NCBI RefSeq assembly: GCF_000314995.1
Contig: NZ_BAEO01000018.1
Span: 1-64,000, forward strand
Direction of reading: 5' to 3'
Origin: Paraglaciecola arctica BSs20135
GTDB taxonomy: Bacteria; Pseudomonadota; Gammaproteobacteria; Enterobacterales; Alteromonadaceae
DNA length: 64,000 nt
Positions 52,178-62,168 of the stretch are shown here, piece after piece; the stretch's first letter is position 1, and the number at the start of each line of letters is the position of its first letter. Below the pieces are notes generated by a model, which ran no database searches, had not been told where the DNA came from, and worked only from the letters and a program-made list of their open reading frames with translations. The position numbers were made by a program, and so were the translations under genes.

Positions 52178-52819
52178 TCAGTTTTTTGTGAGTAGAATAT
52201 TGGATATAGTCACAGGTTGCGCCAACATTTGGCCTTTAACGTAGCTGTCTTCTACTTCTAAAGCATCACGAATGAGATGTATCTTTCTAACTATGTGCAT
52301 TCCTTTAGTCACTCGACCAAAAGCCGCAAAACCTTGACCATCTGGGTTACGTAAACCACCAAAATCTAAAGAGGGTTGCGCACCAATACAAATAAAAAAC
52401 TCAGAGGTGGCGGTATCGGGTGCACCGCGCGCCATGGATAACACCCCGTCTAGATGTGCAATGCCTGTTTGTTTAGTTGTTTCAAGCGGAATGGCTGCAA
52501 AGTCTTTAAATTCAGTATTAGCACCGCCTTGAATGACCTCAATTTTTGGGGAGCCATTATCATTGTCTAATCGAACCACCCGATAGAATCGACCATTATT
52601 GAAAGCTCCCGCTTCGATATAGCGAATAAAGTTACTGACAGACACTGGCGCTTGTTCTGAATAAAGCTCTATTTCGATATTACCTAAATCAGTGCTAATG
52701 ATGGCTTGTTGAACAGAGTGCGAGCCTTGCTTCTTTTCAATGGCTTGTATGTTTAACGACAACAAACTGAACCCAATAAGTATCGCGATATTACTGATCT
52801 TGACTAAAAACTGTGACAT
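52178..52819 (-). CDS. Peptidylprolyl isomerase, cyclophilin type, periplasmic
   Basis: This 213-aa protein has a signal segment (IAILIGFSLLSLNIQA). The cyclophilin domain follows: TDLGNIEIELYSEQAPVSVSNFIRYI, FYRVV, GVLSMARGAPDTATSEFFICIGAQPSLDF (active-site region) and FAAFGRVTKGMHIV. It catalyses cis-trans isomerisation of X-Pro bonds and probably acts in the periplasm. Length and domain limits are normal for PpiA-like proteins. Confidence 0.9.
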   Translation of the reverse strand: MSQFLVKISNIAILIGFSLLSLNIQAIEKKQGSHSVQQAIISTDLGNIEIELYSEQAPVSVSNFIRYIEAGAFNNGRFYRVVRLDNDNGSPKIEVIQGGANTEFKDFAAIPLETTKQTGIAHLDGVLSMARGAPDTATSEFFICIGAQPSLDFGGLRNPDGQGFAAFGRVTKGMHIVRKIHLIRDALEVEDSYVKGQMLAQPVTISNILLTKN

Positions 52820-53144
52820 GTGAATGTTAATCCTTCTTACAAATAAAAATGGCTTGGCTCAATATTTATGAGGAGTAGACAAATAATAGCTAATGCCAAT
52901 GATAGTACGTATCTTTTTACGAATGTTAAATAAAGTAAATGTTGTCAAATATAGCGGTTTTTGTAGTACGTGCAGGTAAGGTGTTGGTTGAATATTGAAC
53001 TACTATGGCTCACTCATTTAGGTTAAAAACAAAATCTGCAAAAAAGCTAATAGAAATGTTGCTTTGTGGTGTTACAGAACCCTCTTTATAGAGTATATTT
53101 AGCCCTCGAAAATCTAAATTCCCTTCCTCCTAAAAAGGACAGTT
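52820..53144. promoter_or_regulatory. Divergent region upstream of the condensin-like operon
   Basis: It separates the cyclophilin gene and the SMC operon. It is AT-rich; TATAGAGTATATTT near 53085-53098 could contain a -10 box. AAGGA at about 53135 is the ribosome site of the SMC gene. No operator-like palindrome was identified. Confidence 0.4.
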
Positions 53145-56100
53145 ATGCCTGGGTTACACCGCATTATTCTGATTAATTGTCACCTCCCTGGTTTTGTTGA
53201 ACTTGATGTATCGGGACACAGTAATATCTGTGGAACCAATGCTTCGGGTAAAACCACTTTGCAACGCTTGATCCCGGTTTTTTACGGTGAATTACCCAGT
53301 AAAGTGGTACCTAAAACTCGTAAGAAGTTTGATGATTTTTATTTGCCCCATGCAAATAGTTATCTGATTTATGAGTATCAAAGGGAAGACGGGCAGGATT
53401 GCCAAGTGGTGTTAACCCGCAAAGGTAGTGATGGCGTACAGTACCGTTTTGTGGAAGCACCTTATCATCAAGAACAAATTTTGGTGGATACCGAGCAAGG
53501 TAACGTACAAGCTATGTTACCTGAACAATGGATTAAACAACTTAGACAGTTGGGTATAGAATTTTCTCATAAAATTCAAGCCACTAGTGAGTTTCGTAGC
53601 ATCATTCAGAATGATGTCAGTGTAGGTCGTGGGGCCGGGCGTGAAAGTACTAAGCTTAGGCAGTTAGCCAGTCGTTATAGTTTGGTTGCAAGCCAACATC
53701 GCATTCGACATATGGAAAAATTGGTCAGTGCGGTACATGCCAAAGAAGGCAAAATGGATACCTTGCGTACTATGCTGGCGGCTATTTTTGAAGAAGATGG
53801 CTTAGTTCAGCCTACTACCACAGTCAAAAATACTAAGGCCCGTGAGTGGATCACCCAGATGCGTCAGACTATGCGTTTGCAGACTATGCAGAACGACTAT
53901 CAAAAAATTCAGGCGCAAACTGAATCACTCAATACCATTGAAAATCAATTGTTGCAGCTCAAACCTATTTTAGAAAAAGACTTACAGTCGCTGACAACAC
54001 AAAAGGCCGATGCTCAAGAACAGCGCAGTAAGATTAAAAATCAGCAAGGTACTGAAAAAGAATCGTTTGAACAAGCAGAAGGCGTATTGAATAGCCGCGT
54101 CAGTGAAACCGCTGAAAACCTAAAAGCCAAGTCGTCACGTTTAGATCATATCCAGCAGCAGTATGAAAAATATCAGGACTCCGATCTTGATCAATTACAA
54201 AAAGATATGGACTCCTTGCCCCTAAAACGCGAAGAGTACGAACAAAAGTTAGAACAATACAACTTGCTGATAGAGCAACATAAAGACTTACAGAGTCAGC
54301 TTGATCAGCAAAAGTTTAAGTTGTCTGAATCTTTAGAGCGTCTGTCCCGTAAAAATCAGGCTCAAGTCAAAACTATTAGTCAGCAAAAAGAGCTTGCACG
54401 AAGTACCCACAGCGAAAAAGAAGTGGATTTGCGCGGCCAGTTTGAGCAGCGTAAAGAACATCAGGCTAAAGAGTTTGATGAACAACTACTTGATATTGAA
54501 CGCAGCATAGTTCGCCAAGAGCACCAAGCCAAACAAGCTTCAGCCACAGATCAAGAAATAGAAAACGGTGCACTAGCCGACAAACGTTTGGAGCTTGCCC
54601 AGCGAGCTTGGCAACAAAGTTCTGCTGCTAAGAAACAAGGCGAAAGTAGCTATCAAGAGCTTCGAAACAAACGCGATGAAGCTGACAAAGTATTACACCA
54701 GGCCAGGCAAGCTGCGCGGCAAGCCAAGGAACGTTTGCAACAACTTCATAAGCAACTTTCACCTGAACAAGATAGCTTAAGACAGTTCCTACGTGACAAT
54801 AAACCCGGCTGGGAACAGAGCATAGGTAAGTTAATCAATGAGCCCTTGCTGAATAAAAAAGACTTATCACCACATATACTGACCGATATCAGTGATGAAG
54901 CTGCGAATAGCTTTTTAGGTGTGAAATTAAATTTAGCCGCTATTGAAGCTCCTGATTACGCCCAAGACGAAACCGCCTTAACCTTGTCTTTAGAGCAAGC
55001 CAAAAAACATTTAGCGGCTGCTGAAAAACACCAAAAACAAGCAGAGTCTGAATTAGATGAATGTCATCGTGAGGCTGAGTTACAACGAGAAATTGTAGCT
55101 GAAAAAAATCGAGCATTTGAACAAGCCGAACAAGAAATTGGTTATGCGCAAAGTGCCAAACAGCGTTTTGCCGATGAACTTAAAGCTGTGTTAGAAAAGC
55201 GTAAGCAGCAAGCTAAACAAGCTTTGCAACAGTATCTAGATGAAAAACAGCAAATTTTGTCGCAAAAACAAAGCGCTATTGATGTATTAAGGTCTGATTT
55301 TGAAGAACAACTGTTGGAATTTAAGACCGGTTGGCAAGGTGAACTTGCTGTTTTAGATGAACAAGTTGAAGAGTTAGATCGTCAAGTTGACTATAAACGT
55401 CAACAAAACCGCGAACAGATTAAACAGCTCGAAGATGCCTTTAATCAAGAATTGGCCAACAAAGACATAGATCCTAATACCCTGCGCGAACTTAAACAAC
55501 AAATCGAAGCGTTAAAAAATCATCTTCAAGCCGTGACCGCTAGACGTGATGAGCTAAACGAATATAAAACCTTTATGCAAACCGATTGGTTGAAACAACG
55601 CCCAGAATTACTGGAACAGGAGGCCGAGTTAAAAGCGCTCGCACAGCAGTTGGATCAGCAGCAAAGTACTCTGCGAAGTCATTATCAAGCTAAACGTGCT
55701 GAATTATCGAAAGTGTTGTTAGCGGTAGAAAAAAGTTTATCTGGTTTTAGTTCTTTGATCACAGAAATTGAGCCTATGGTGCGCCAGCTCAGTAATATCG
55801 TATTTTCCTTTAAAGCAACAGAGCAGCAAAATGTTAACTTAGGCGATCAAGCTGAGCGCATTAACCGCTGTACCGAAGCGCTGGAAAGTCGTAGCCGTGG
55901 CGAGAAAAAACTCAAAGAAGCCTTGACCGAATTTGAAGCCACTTTAGGTAAAGATGCAGGTAAAGACTTTTTAGATACTATGATACAAGCCTTTAGTGTA
56001 TTAGACGAAGACGCCAATATACGAGAACGCCTGCCCATTTTGCAGCGCTTATTGAGTATTTTAGAGTCTCGTCAGCGCCAAATTGTGGAGCAGGGTGAAA

Positions 56101-56834
56101 CCATAGGTGGTGACTTAAATAAATTCTTTACTGTTTTTAGTGATATTAACCGCAAAATCGCCCAGCAAAGTAAACGCCTGACCGACGAAGTATCTGATGA
56201 TTTAGTTTTGGACGGCATAGCCCGCTCCGAAGTAAAGATCATTTCTACTGTAGATGAATTGAATTTTTGGGCACCGTTAAAACGTTTTGCTCAGCAATAC
56301 AATAAGTGGAACACCTCTGACGACTTTCTACCTAGCGAAGCGTATTTAGATAACCTCGCTGATGTGGTTGAGGTATTGCCTAATGATGCCAATTACAGCA
56401 TCGAATCATTATTACGTTTAGAGTTACACCTTAATGAAGGTGGTTCAGACTTAGTGATTAAAAACGATAGACAATTACTTGAGTCCTCTAGTCACGGTAT
56501 GGCTTATCTTATTTTGTGTAAGTTTTTATTGGCCTTTACTCGTTTGTTGCGTAACCAAGCGAATATTCATGTGCATTGGCCAATTGATGAAATTGGCACC
56601 TTGGCGTATCACAATGTAGAAAAACTCTTTAAGGCTTGTGATACCAATCAGATCCACATCTTGGGGGCATTCCCCAATCCAGAATCAGATGTGTTGATGT
56701 TGTTTAAACATAGATATTTAATTGATAAACAAAAACAACATCTAGAAAAAATTGAGCCTAAACTCAGCCGTATTGCCGAGCGTTTGCAACAGAATAAAAC
56801 CTCAAGCATTGAATCATCACAGGTGAACCCATGA
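53145..56834 (+). CDS. SMC-like ATPase of a Wadjet/Mks condensin system (MksB/JetC)
   Basis: This 1229-aa protein has an N-terminal ATPase half with Walker A GTNASGKT (30-37). Long coiled coils rich in Gln/Glu/Lys occupy residues 240-870, with a probable hinge around 545-620 (PGWEQSIGKLINEPLL). The C-terminal half has signature-like SSSHGMAYL (S1114-L1122) and Walker B PIDEIGTL (D1148, E1149). The architecture is that of MukB/MksB/JetC, the DNA-loop-extruding motor of bacterial condensins. It is followed by MksE-, MksF- and Toprim-type genes with overlapping ends. Wadjet systems of this composition restrict small circular plasmids. A role in chromosome folding is the alternative. Confidence 0.85.
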   Translation: MPGLHRIILINCHLPGFVELDVSGHSNICGTNASGKTTLQRLIPVFYGELPSKVVPKTRKKFDDFYLPHANSYLIYEYQREDGQDCQVVLTRKGSDGVQYRFVEAPYHQEQILVDTEQGNVQAMLPEQWIKQLRQLGIEFSHKIQATSEFRSIIQNDVSVGRGAGRESTKLRQLASRYSLVASQHRIRHMEKLVSAVHAKEGKMDTLRTMLAAIFEEDGLVQPTTTVKNTKAREWITQMRQTMRLQTMQNDYQKIQAQTESLNTIENQLLQLKPILEKDLQSLTTQKADAQEQRSKIKNQQGTEKESFEQAEGVLNSRVSETAENLKAKSSRLDHIQQQYEKYQDSDLDQLQKDMDSLPLKREEYEQKLEQYNLLIEQHKDLQSQLDQQKFKLSESLERLSRKNQAQVKTISQQKELARSTHSEKEVDLRGQFEQRKEHQAKEFDEQLLDIERSIVRQEHQAKQASATDQEIENGALADKRLELAQRAWQQSSAAKKQGESSYQELRNKRDEADKVLHQARQAARQAKERLQQLHKQLSPEQDSLRQFLRDNKPGWEQSIGKLINEPLLNKKDLSPHILTDISDEAANSFLGVKLNLAAIEAPDYAQDETALTLSLEQAKKHLAAAEKHQKQAESELDECHREAELQREIVAEKNRAFEQAEQEIGYAQSAKQRFADELKAVLEKRKQQAKQALQQYLDEKQQILSQKQSAIDVLRSDFEEQLLEFKTGWQGELAVLDEQVEELDRQVDYKRQQNREQIKQLEDAFNQELANKDIDPNTLRELKQQIEALKNHLQAVTARRDELNEYKTFMQTDWLKQRPELLEQEAELKALAQQLDQQQSTLRSHYQAKRAELSKVLLAVEKSLSGFSSLITEIEPMVRQLSNIVFSFKATEQQNVNLGDQAERINRCTEALESRSRGEKKLKEALTEFEATLGKDAGKDFLDTMIQAFSVLDEDANIRERLPILQRLLSILESRQRQIVEQGETIGGDLNKFFTVFSDINRKIAQQSKRLTDEVSDDLVLDGIARSEVKIISTVDELNFWAPLKRFAQQYNKWNTSDDFLPSEAYLDNLADVVEVLPNDANYSIESLLRLELHLNEGGSDLVIKNDRQLLESSSHGMAYLILCKFLLAFTRLLRNQANIHVHWPIDEIGTLAYHNVEKLFKACDTNQIHILGAFPNPESDVLMLFKHRYLIDKQKQHLEKIEPKLSRIAERLQQNKTSSIESSQVNP

Positions 56835-57454
56835 TAGAAAATGGTCCATTATTAGAACGCTTATTAGAAGGCGAATACATTTGTTCAGTGACAGACGAAC
56901 ATAGTTTTCATAAGTTGCAAAATGACGAGCTGGTGGATGACTTAAATCACTTCTTAAGGCCGTTAAATAGACGGGTGGCCAAAAACGATGATGGTTCGGT
57001 ATATTTTTTAGCCTATTGTGATTTGACTCCAAACGCTCGTCAGCACCTTAGCCATCAATTTACCAGTACAGTGCAATCCTTATTACCTATGTTGGAGTGG
57101 ATGCAATTGGTACAAGAAGCACTAGGTCGCGATGGTGCACTTAGTTTAGGTGACACTATTAAGTTGCAAGACTTTGAGTCCAAAGTGGTAGATAACCAGT
57201 CTCTTATTCAGCGTTTAGCCCATCTTGCCAACGACAAGGTGTTTAAATCTACCAGTGACAAACCTGATATGCAGATCAAACAAGTCTTTAAGCGCATTAA
57301 AGAGTTGGGGTATTTACATCAGCCTCATAAAGACCGATTGTTTTATATTGTCACCGGTAAGGTTGAACAACTCATTGAGTTAGTGCGTTTTATTAAAGAC
57401 GAAGAAAACCTACCCATTGACGACGAGCTTCCTGAACAAGAGGTGATGTTTTGA
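56831..57454 (+). CDS. MksE/JetB-like condensin accessory subunit
   Basis: This 207-aa winged-helix-like soluble protein sits between the SMC and kleisin-type genes and overlaps both by 4 bp. Features such as LERLLEGEYICSVTDEHSFHKL and ARVFKRIKELGYL-like FKRIKELGYLHQPHKDRLFYIVTGKVEQLIELVRFI fit the tandem winged-helix MukE/MksE (DUF4194-type) proteins. The assignment leans on position, size and fold pattern. It would bind the kleisin and regulate DNA loading of the complex. Confidence 0.72.
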   Translation: MIENGPLLERLLEGEYICSVTDEHSFHKLQNDELVDDLNHFLRPLNRRVAKNDDGSVYFLAYCDLTPNARQHLSHQFTSTVQSLLPMLEWMQLVQEALGRDGALSLGDTIKLQDFESKVVDNQSLIQRLAHLANDKVFKSTSDKPDMQIKQVFKRIKELGYLHQPHKDRLFYIVTGKVEQLIELVRFIKDEENLPIDDELPEQEVMF

Positions 57455-58722
57455 GTCAAGCACCAAAACAAAAAAGCACAGCCCAAAGCAATCCACTGTT
57501 TGCATTAGGCAAAGAGCGTTTAGAGTTAATAGGCAAACATGCTGATGCATTAATGCAAGGGTATTTGGATGGGCATATCAATGAGTCCGCCTTTTCACAA
57601 CAAGCATTGCAAAAGCTTCTCGATAGCCGAGTGTTGGATTATCCAGATGAGCAGACGTTAAGTTTGCGGCCCATAGTGAATGAATTGATTGCCAGCTTGA
57701 CTCAGGATGAGCGAAAACGCCAAATTAACTCAGATGTAGGTGAACACCTCGACCAAATTCACACCCGTGTTCAATCATTACAAGCCGCAAGACAAAAAGG
57801 TGATTACGCAGCGACCGAGCATCACTTGCAGTTGCTAACAGAACGTGTGAATGACATGACAGGGCAGTTTGGTGATGCCATTGAAAGCTTGTGGCATAGA
57901 CTCAATACCGAATTTGGTTTTGTAAGTAGTTTAGATGACAAAATTTTAGAAATTGAACTCGCCCAGCGACAACTTAGGCGGATACTTGACGGTTTTGGGA
58001 TCATTAACTTTGACGATCTTATTCAACTAGCGGGCAGTGATGGTTCACTTCGTAAGTTATTAGTGAGTCAATTGCAGGCGCGTATTTCTGAACATTCAGG
58101 ATCATTGTTAGAAGTACAAAAACGCCTGGTTTTATTGATGTCGCGCTTCCGTCAGCAACAAGACAAAGCATTATTAATTAATCGTATGAGTGCTTTTTTA
58201 CGTCAACATCCTAATTTTCAAGTCGGTGATTACCCCAATCGTAGTCAAGTGCCAGCTGTAGTTAATCAGGCTCACGGTATCCATGCTCAGGCTTTTATTG
58301 CGTTAGACAGACCTCAAGATAGCTATGCCTTAGCAGAGCTCGCCCGTGCTGTGCCCAGGGAGCCTGAACAAAATGCTAAGTCTGAGAGTCAAACCCAAGG
58401 TTTTTCTGTTGCGCTGCAGAACTTAGTTGCCACCGAACAAAAACAACTCGCAAAAGATGTCGAAGACTTCTTTATCCAAGTCATAGAAAGTCCAGAAGCA
58501 TTAAGTGGTGTGGATTATTTAGCCGAAAAAGAATTACCTTGGGAGCCCGAAATGTGGTTATTCCAAATTGTGGCTGAATACCAAGGTTTACCTGAGCAAA
58601 ATAAACAAAGTTTTATGCTAGAAAAAGACAGCGCCCAGAAAAGCCGCTTTAATCAATTGCATATCATTCGAGATGTCAAAGTGGGCATGCATTTGTTAGG
58701 CAATTTTCAGGCGGTAGGTTAA
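57451..58722 (+). CDS. MksF/JetA-like kleisin subunit
   Basis: This 423-aa protein starts with TTG overlapping the previous stop. Its N-terminal helical/winged-helix region (RLELIGKHADALMQGYLDGHINESAFSQQAL) is followed by long helices (HLQLLTERVNDMTGQFGDAIESLWHRL). The C-terminal domain (LPWEPEMWLFQIVAEYQG) could contact the SMC head. This is the layout of MukF/MksF kleisins (DUF3375-like). Family naming is by context. It would bridge the two SMC heads. Confidence 0.7.
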   Translation: MSQAPKQKSTAQSNPLFALGKERLELIGKHADALMQGYLDGHINESAFSQQALQKLLDSRVLDYPDEQTLSLRPIVNELIASLTQDERKRQINSDVGEHLDQIHTRVQSLQAARQKGDYAATEHHLQLLTERVNDMTGQFGDAIESLWHRLNTEFGFVSSLDDKILEIELAQRQLRRILDGFGIINFDDLIQLAGSDGSLRKLLVSQLQARISEHSGSLLEVQKRLVLLMSRFRQQQDKALLINRMSAFLRQHPNFQVGDYPNRSQVPAVVNQAHGIHAQAFIALDRPQDSYALAELARAVPREPEQNAKSESQTQGFSVALQNLVATEQKQLAKDVEDFFIQVIESPEALSGVDYLAEKELPWEPEMWLFQIVAEYQGLPEQNKQSFMLEKDSAQKSRFNQLHIIRDVKVGMHLLGNFQAVG

Positions 58723-58730
58723 GCCAAGTT

Positions 58731-59621
58731 ATGGCAGATGATCTCAGTTTAAAGGCCAAAGGATTACTTGCTACACAACACCATAAACTGTTATTTGATG
58801 AAGCTTCTGTGGCGAATGTAAGTCGTATCCTAGAAGAGATTTTAAATTGGTGTGATGACCTAGAGTTTCAACCAGGAAAATGGCTTAAGTCTAATAAAAC
58901 CTATCGATTCGATAGAGACTATATAACCCAAATAAATCAAATATTAGTGGATGAAGGTTACGCTAATATTTTTGATAACTTTGATCAAGATAACCACAGA
59001 AGCGCAGCACAAAGATCCCCAAATGAAAAACAGGCGAAACGCAAACCAACTCATCACCTTATTCTTTGTGCAGTCACTGAAGGGGCTGCTCTTGATGCCA
59101 TTAATCAATGTTTTTACTCATGCCAGCACCAGCAGACCAATATTGAATTAGATGTTAGCCAGGTGCGATTAAATGCTTTTGACTGTCTTGTGATAGTGGA
59201 AAATCGTGATAGTTTTAATGATTGGTTTGAATATAAACATTATGCAAACTTATCTAAGCCTCTGGTTATTTACCGTGGCGATAAATATCACTCAACTGCC
59301 TGCAAAACTATACTTAGAAGTTGGTTAAACACCCAAGATGATAAACCCGCTATCTACTTTGGTGATTTTGATTTAGCAGGATTACGCATTGCGACTAGTG
59401 CAGGATACTCTCATCTGCTGTTACCAGAATATACTTGGCTAACCAAAAATGTGATTAAGCAACATTACCCTGATAATCAACAAAAGTACTTAGCTAGATT
59501 AGAATTAGATTGTCCTATTGGTTGGCAGCCATTACTGCAACTGATGCGTAACAAACGGACAGGGCTAAGACAGCAAAAAATGTATGACACGCCATTAATT
59601 CTGTATTCTAATCTAGGGTAG
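58731..59621 (+). CDS. Toprim-domain nuclease subunit (JetD/MksG-like)
   Basis: This 296-aa protein starts 8 bp after the kleisin gene. It contains a Toprim core: E157 in LVIVENRDSF and D212-F-D214 in IYFGDFDLAGLRIA, the E and DxD metal-binding residues. In Wadjet systems the JetD/MksG subunit cleaves plasmid DNA brought to it by the condensin. It is shorter than typical JetD (about 400 aa) and has a reduced N-terminal arm. A terminator-like hairpin follows at 59662. The catalytic residues are intact, so the defence activity is predicted to be functional. Confidence 0.78.
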   Translation: MADDLSLKAKGLLATQHHKLLFDEASVANVSRILEEILNWCDDLEFQPGKWLKSNKTYRFDRDYITQINQILVDEGYANIFDNFDQDNHRSAAQRSPNEKQAKRKPTHHLILCAVTEGAALDAINQCFYSCQHQQTNIELDVSQVRLNAFDCLVIVENRDSFNDWFEYKHYANLSKPLVIYRGDKYHSTACKTILRSWLNTQDDKPAIYFGDFDLAGLRIATSAGYSHLLLPEYTWLTKNVIKQHYPDNQQKYLARLELDCPIGWQPLLQLMRNKRTGLRQQKMYDTPLILYSNLG

Positions 59622-59661
59622 GCATATTTCAGGATTTGGGAGATGGTACAAGGAAGGCCAA

Positions 59662-59688
59662 AAAGCCAATGGCTAATACATTGGCTTT
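59662..59688. terminator. Bidirectional terminator between convergent genes
   Basis: AAAGCCAATG (59662-59671) pairs with CATTGGCTTT (59679-59688) around a 7-nt loop. On the minus strand the stem runs into five Ts, and on the plus strand into three. It lies between the converging Toprim gene and the membrane protein gene. Confidence 0.75.
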
Positions 59689-59716
59689 CAAAATAAACGG
59701 TTGGGAAAATGGAAAG

Positions 59717-60274
59717 TTAAGGTAAAACTTTCATCGCACTATTAAACTTATCTTGCCCTTTAACTACCCATGAAGGAGTCGCATCTCCTGTTCCTGCATG
59801 GATCAGTGAAGCATGGCGTTCTACCACTTCACTCATAACCTCATATTGATTGGCATCTACATCGACAAAAAATACGTGTTTACCTTGCTTCAGTAAAGCC
59901 TGAAAACGCTTGAATTGATAATTGGGTATTTGGATACCTATTAAGCCACCTACCCAAGTGCAAAAACCTAAAACAATAACCGCTAGAAATCCAGCAGGAA
60001 GCCATCCAGTTGCTGTTGTATGCCATTGCATTGTATAGGTAATACCGAAAATAAGCGCAGCGCCGATAATACCTACAACTGCACCTAGTTGGGTCGAGTG
60101 AACCACATCTTGCTTGAGAACCGCTTCAATGGCATGAAGGTGATGCTTTTCTACTTCTGCATCGTCTTCGCTAAGTACATGGAGTTGTGGTGAACTGAGG
60201 CCACTTAACTCAAGTTCTCGTGCAACTGCTTCGAGGTCGTTTAGATCGTCACTTACATAATAATGTCTTTGCAT
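59717..60274 (-). CDS. Small two-helix membrane protein
   Basis: This 185-aa protein has a soluble N-terminal domain (VSDDLNDLEAVARELELSGLS), two membrane helices (LGAVVGIIGAALIFGITY and LPAGFLAVIVLGFCTWVGGLIGI) and a soluble C-terminal part (HVFFVDVDANQYEVMSEVVERHASL). The layout resembles the DUF1269-like conserved membrane proteins of marine gammaproteobacteria with unsettled function. It is a single gene. Confidence 0.6.
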   Translation of the reverse strand: MQRHYYVSDDLNDLEAVARELELSGLSSPQLHVLSEDDAEVEKHHLHAIEAVLKQDVVHSTQLGAVVGIIGAALIFGITYTMQWHTTATGWLPAGFLAVIVLGFCTWVGGLIGIQIPNYQFKRFQALLKQGKHVFFVDVDANQYEVMSEVVERHASLIHAGTGDATPSWVVKGQDKFNSAMKVLP

Positions 60275-60984
60275 CTTTACTTACTCCGCTGTCTATTAAT
60301 TGTACGTATTGATTAAAGCTCAACCAGCTTGAGTTGTATAGTATTGTCGCAAAAATATTGATTTTTATTGTGTGGATCAGGGGAATGGCTTAATACTCAG
60401 TTTTTTTAACCAGCATAATAGATAATGATGGATAATATAGTCCATTCAGCCTCATCATAGCTTGACTAAGGTAACGATAATATTTAATGTTGATGACTGG
60501 AAAAATGATAATCTACGGTGTTTATCTGGGGCCTGAAATAATATAACTATGTTATTAAGAGTCTTAATCTAAATCAGATATAAGCCGTTTTTAGAATTTC
60601 TTCAATGACTATGCGAACCTGAATAAAAAACAAAAATGCATGCCCTGAGCAGCATTACAAAAGCAGTTTTGCGTAGACATCATGGAAGAGTCCATTTTTG
60701 AATTATTTATTGCTAATTTTGGTGTGTCATTGATATTTTGGAGTTAAAAAAGTCGGACGGAGTCGGAAAAACAATAAAACAACCTTAGTGTCTTTATTTA
60801 GTGACAGGTTAAGCTGTTGAATTTAAAGTGTTTTCACTAAAGCTGTTGATTATAGTCTTATTTAAACAACATAGTTATTAGGAAGGTTCCCAGAGTTTAC
60901 ACAACGTTTAAAATAACATGTTGATTTATATGCTTAAAAAAACTCTGGCATATTATTTGAATTGACTGATATTTACTGAATTGT
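60275..60984. other. Long gene-free upstream region of the exosortase-associated acyltransferase
   Basis: 710 bp with no credible ORF, AT-rich, between two divergent genes. Near its right end is a sigma-54-like sequence. The length suggests a regulated promoter with distal activator sites; I found no clear enhancer palindrome. Confidence 0.45.
60946..60961 (+). promoter_or_regulatory. Weak candidate sigma-54 promoter
   Basis: TGGCAT-N5-TTGAA lies 24 bp before the ATG of the acyltransferase, against the consensus TGGCAC-N5-TTGCA. The -24 GG is intact, but the -12 GC is GA, so this is only suggestive. PEP-CTERM/exosortase loci commonly encode an NtrC-type regulator (PrsR). Confidence 0.25.
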
Positions 60985-61842
60985 GTGATGATCAATTTCC
61001 TTATTGACAATGTTAAAGCAAATAAAAAAAACAAAAGTGCGAATTTAAATATGCAACCAAACTCAATGTTAGATCAAAATCCAACCAAAGCTACGCCAGA
61101 GAAAGTTTGTAACTTATTTCACTTGAGTCCATTACACCGTTTTGGCCACTATTTTGATGTGGAAAGTGGCGTAAATCAAATGATGTCACCCATCAAATGT
61201 GTAGAAATTTATAAATTACGGCATAAAGTCTATTGTGAAACATTAGGATATGAGCCTATTTATGACAACGGAATTGAGAAGGATAATTTTGACATTCGTT
61301 CTCACCATGTCGCTATTACTCATCAAAAACTAGGTACGGTAATTGGATGTACGCGGGTGGTGAATTGTTTTGATGAAACTGATTTGTTGCCAGTGGAAGT
61401 GTTGGCCGAAAAGCAGTTGTTAGACGCCGAATACCATCCTAATAAGTTTGGCCGTGAAAATATCTGTGAAATTTCTCGTCTTGCAGTAGACCAAGAATTT
61501 AAACAAAACTTAGATGAAGTCACTGCTCATGAGCAATCGTTATATCCTTATATCGCCTTACATTTATATTACAGCTCTCTGAAGTTGGCAGTGGAGTCGA
61601 ATAGACCTCATGTATATTTGTTATCAGAATCAAAATTGATCCGTTGTATGCGTATGGAGGGTATTAATATTATCCCGATCGGTGATTATGTTGCGCACAA
61701 AGGTTTACGCAAACCATGCTATATCAATGCACAAGAATTTATTGATAACCTACCTAAGAAGTTTTTACCGATTTCCCAAAATAAATATGTGAAGAGTCAA
61801 TTACCTGCAACCTCTGTAGAGTTATCTGCAATAAAAGCCTGA
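60985..61842 (+). CDS. PEP-CTERM/exosortase-associated acyltransferase (TIGR03694-like, FeeM family)
   Basis: This 285-aa GNAT-like protein has the N-acyl amino acid synthase core: CVEIYKLRHKVYCETLGYEP (RxxVYxxExG-like), FDIRSHHVAIT, GTVIGCTRVV, ICEISRLAVDQEFK and YIALHLYYSSLKLA. This subgroup accompanies XrtA exosortase and exopolysaccharide loci, and such a locus begins here on the other strand. It probably makes an N-acylated amino acid signal or membrane lipid. The start is uncertain: ATG 60985, or a later ATG such as 61051 (MQPNSML); neither has a strong ribosome site. Confidence 0.82.
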   Translation: MMINFLIDNVKANKKNKSANLNMQPNSMLDQNPTKATPEKVCNLFHLSPLHRFGHYFDVESGVNQMMSPIKCVEIYKLRHKVYCETLGYEPIYDNGIEKDNFDIRSHHVAITHQKLGTVIGCTRVVNCFDETDLLPVEVLAEKQLLDAEYHPNKFGRENICEISRLAVDQEFKQNLDEVTAHEQSLYPYIALHLYYSSLKLAVESNRPHVYLLSESKLIRCMRMEGINIIPIGDYVAHKGLRKPCYINAQEFIDNLPKKFLPISQNKYVKSQLPATSVELSAIKA

Positions 61843-62168
61843 AATGTTTTATAAATGTTAAGTGGTTCAACTACTATTAACCATTTTTACTAAGACTAGT
61901 ATTTACATTTAAGCGACCATGGAATGCCATTCTGGCAATAGCTGGTCGCTTTCAATTTCCCCTAGTAATGCGCCTATACAGTCATGGATATTGTGAACGC
62001 TTATATGGCCTAGAGTTGTCTGTTATTGCTTACCTTCGTGAAGTTACCAATAATTATGTGAAAACTTTTGGCCTCAAAAAGTAGAGAGTAGCTTTAATAC
62101 CATTCTGTATAAAAAGGGAGAGGAAGGATTTCTAGGCTTTAAAAAATAACAATATTAGATGTCTAGAA
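61843..62168. other. Gene-free region between acyltransferase and outer-membrane protein gene
   Basis: Convergent region of AT-rich DNA. GGAATGCCATTC (61921-61932) is a short palindrome. A 38-codon frame at 61968-62084 lacks a ribosome site and is not called. No strong terminator was seen. Confidence 0.4.

Noticed and set aside
61968-62084. 38-codon frame in the spacer after the acyltransferase
   Set aside because: It is too short, with no ribosome site and no known family; it could be a gene remnant but there is nothing to compare with.
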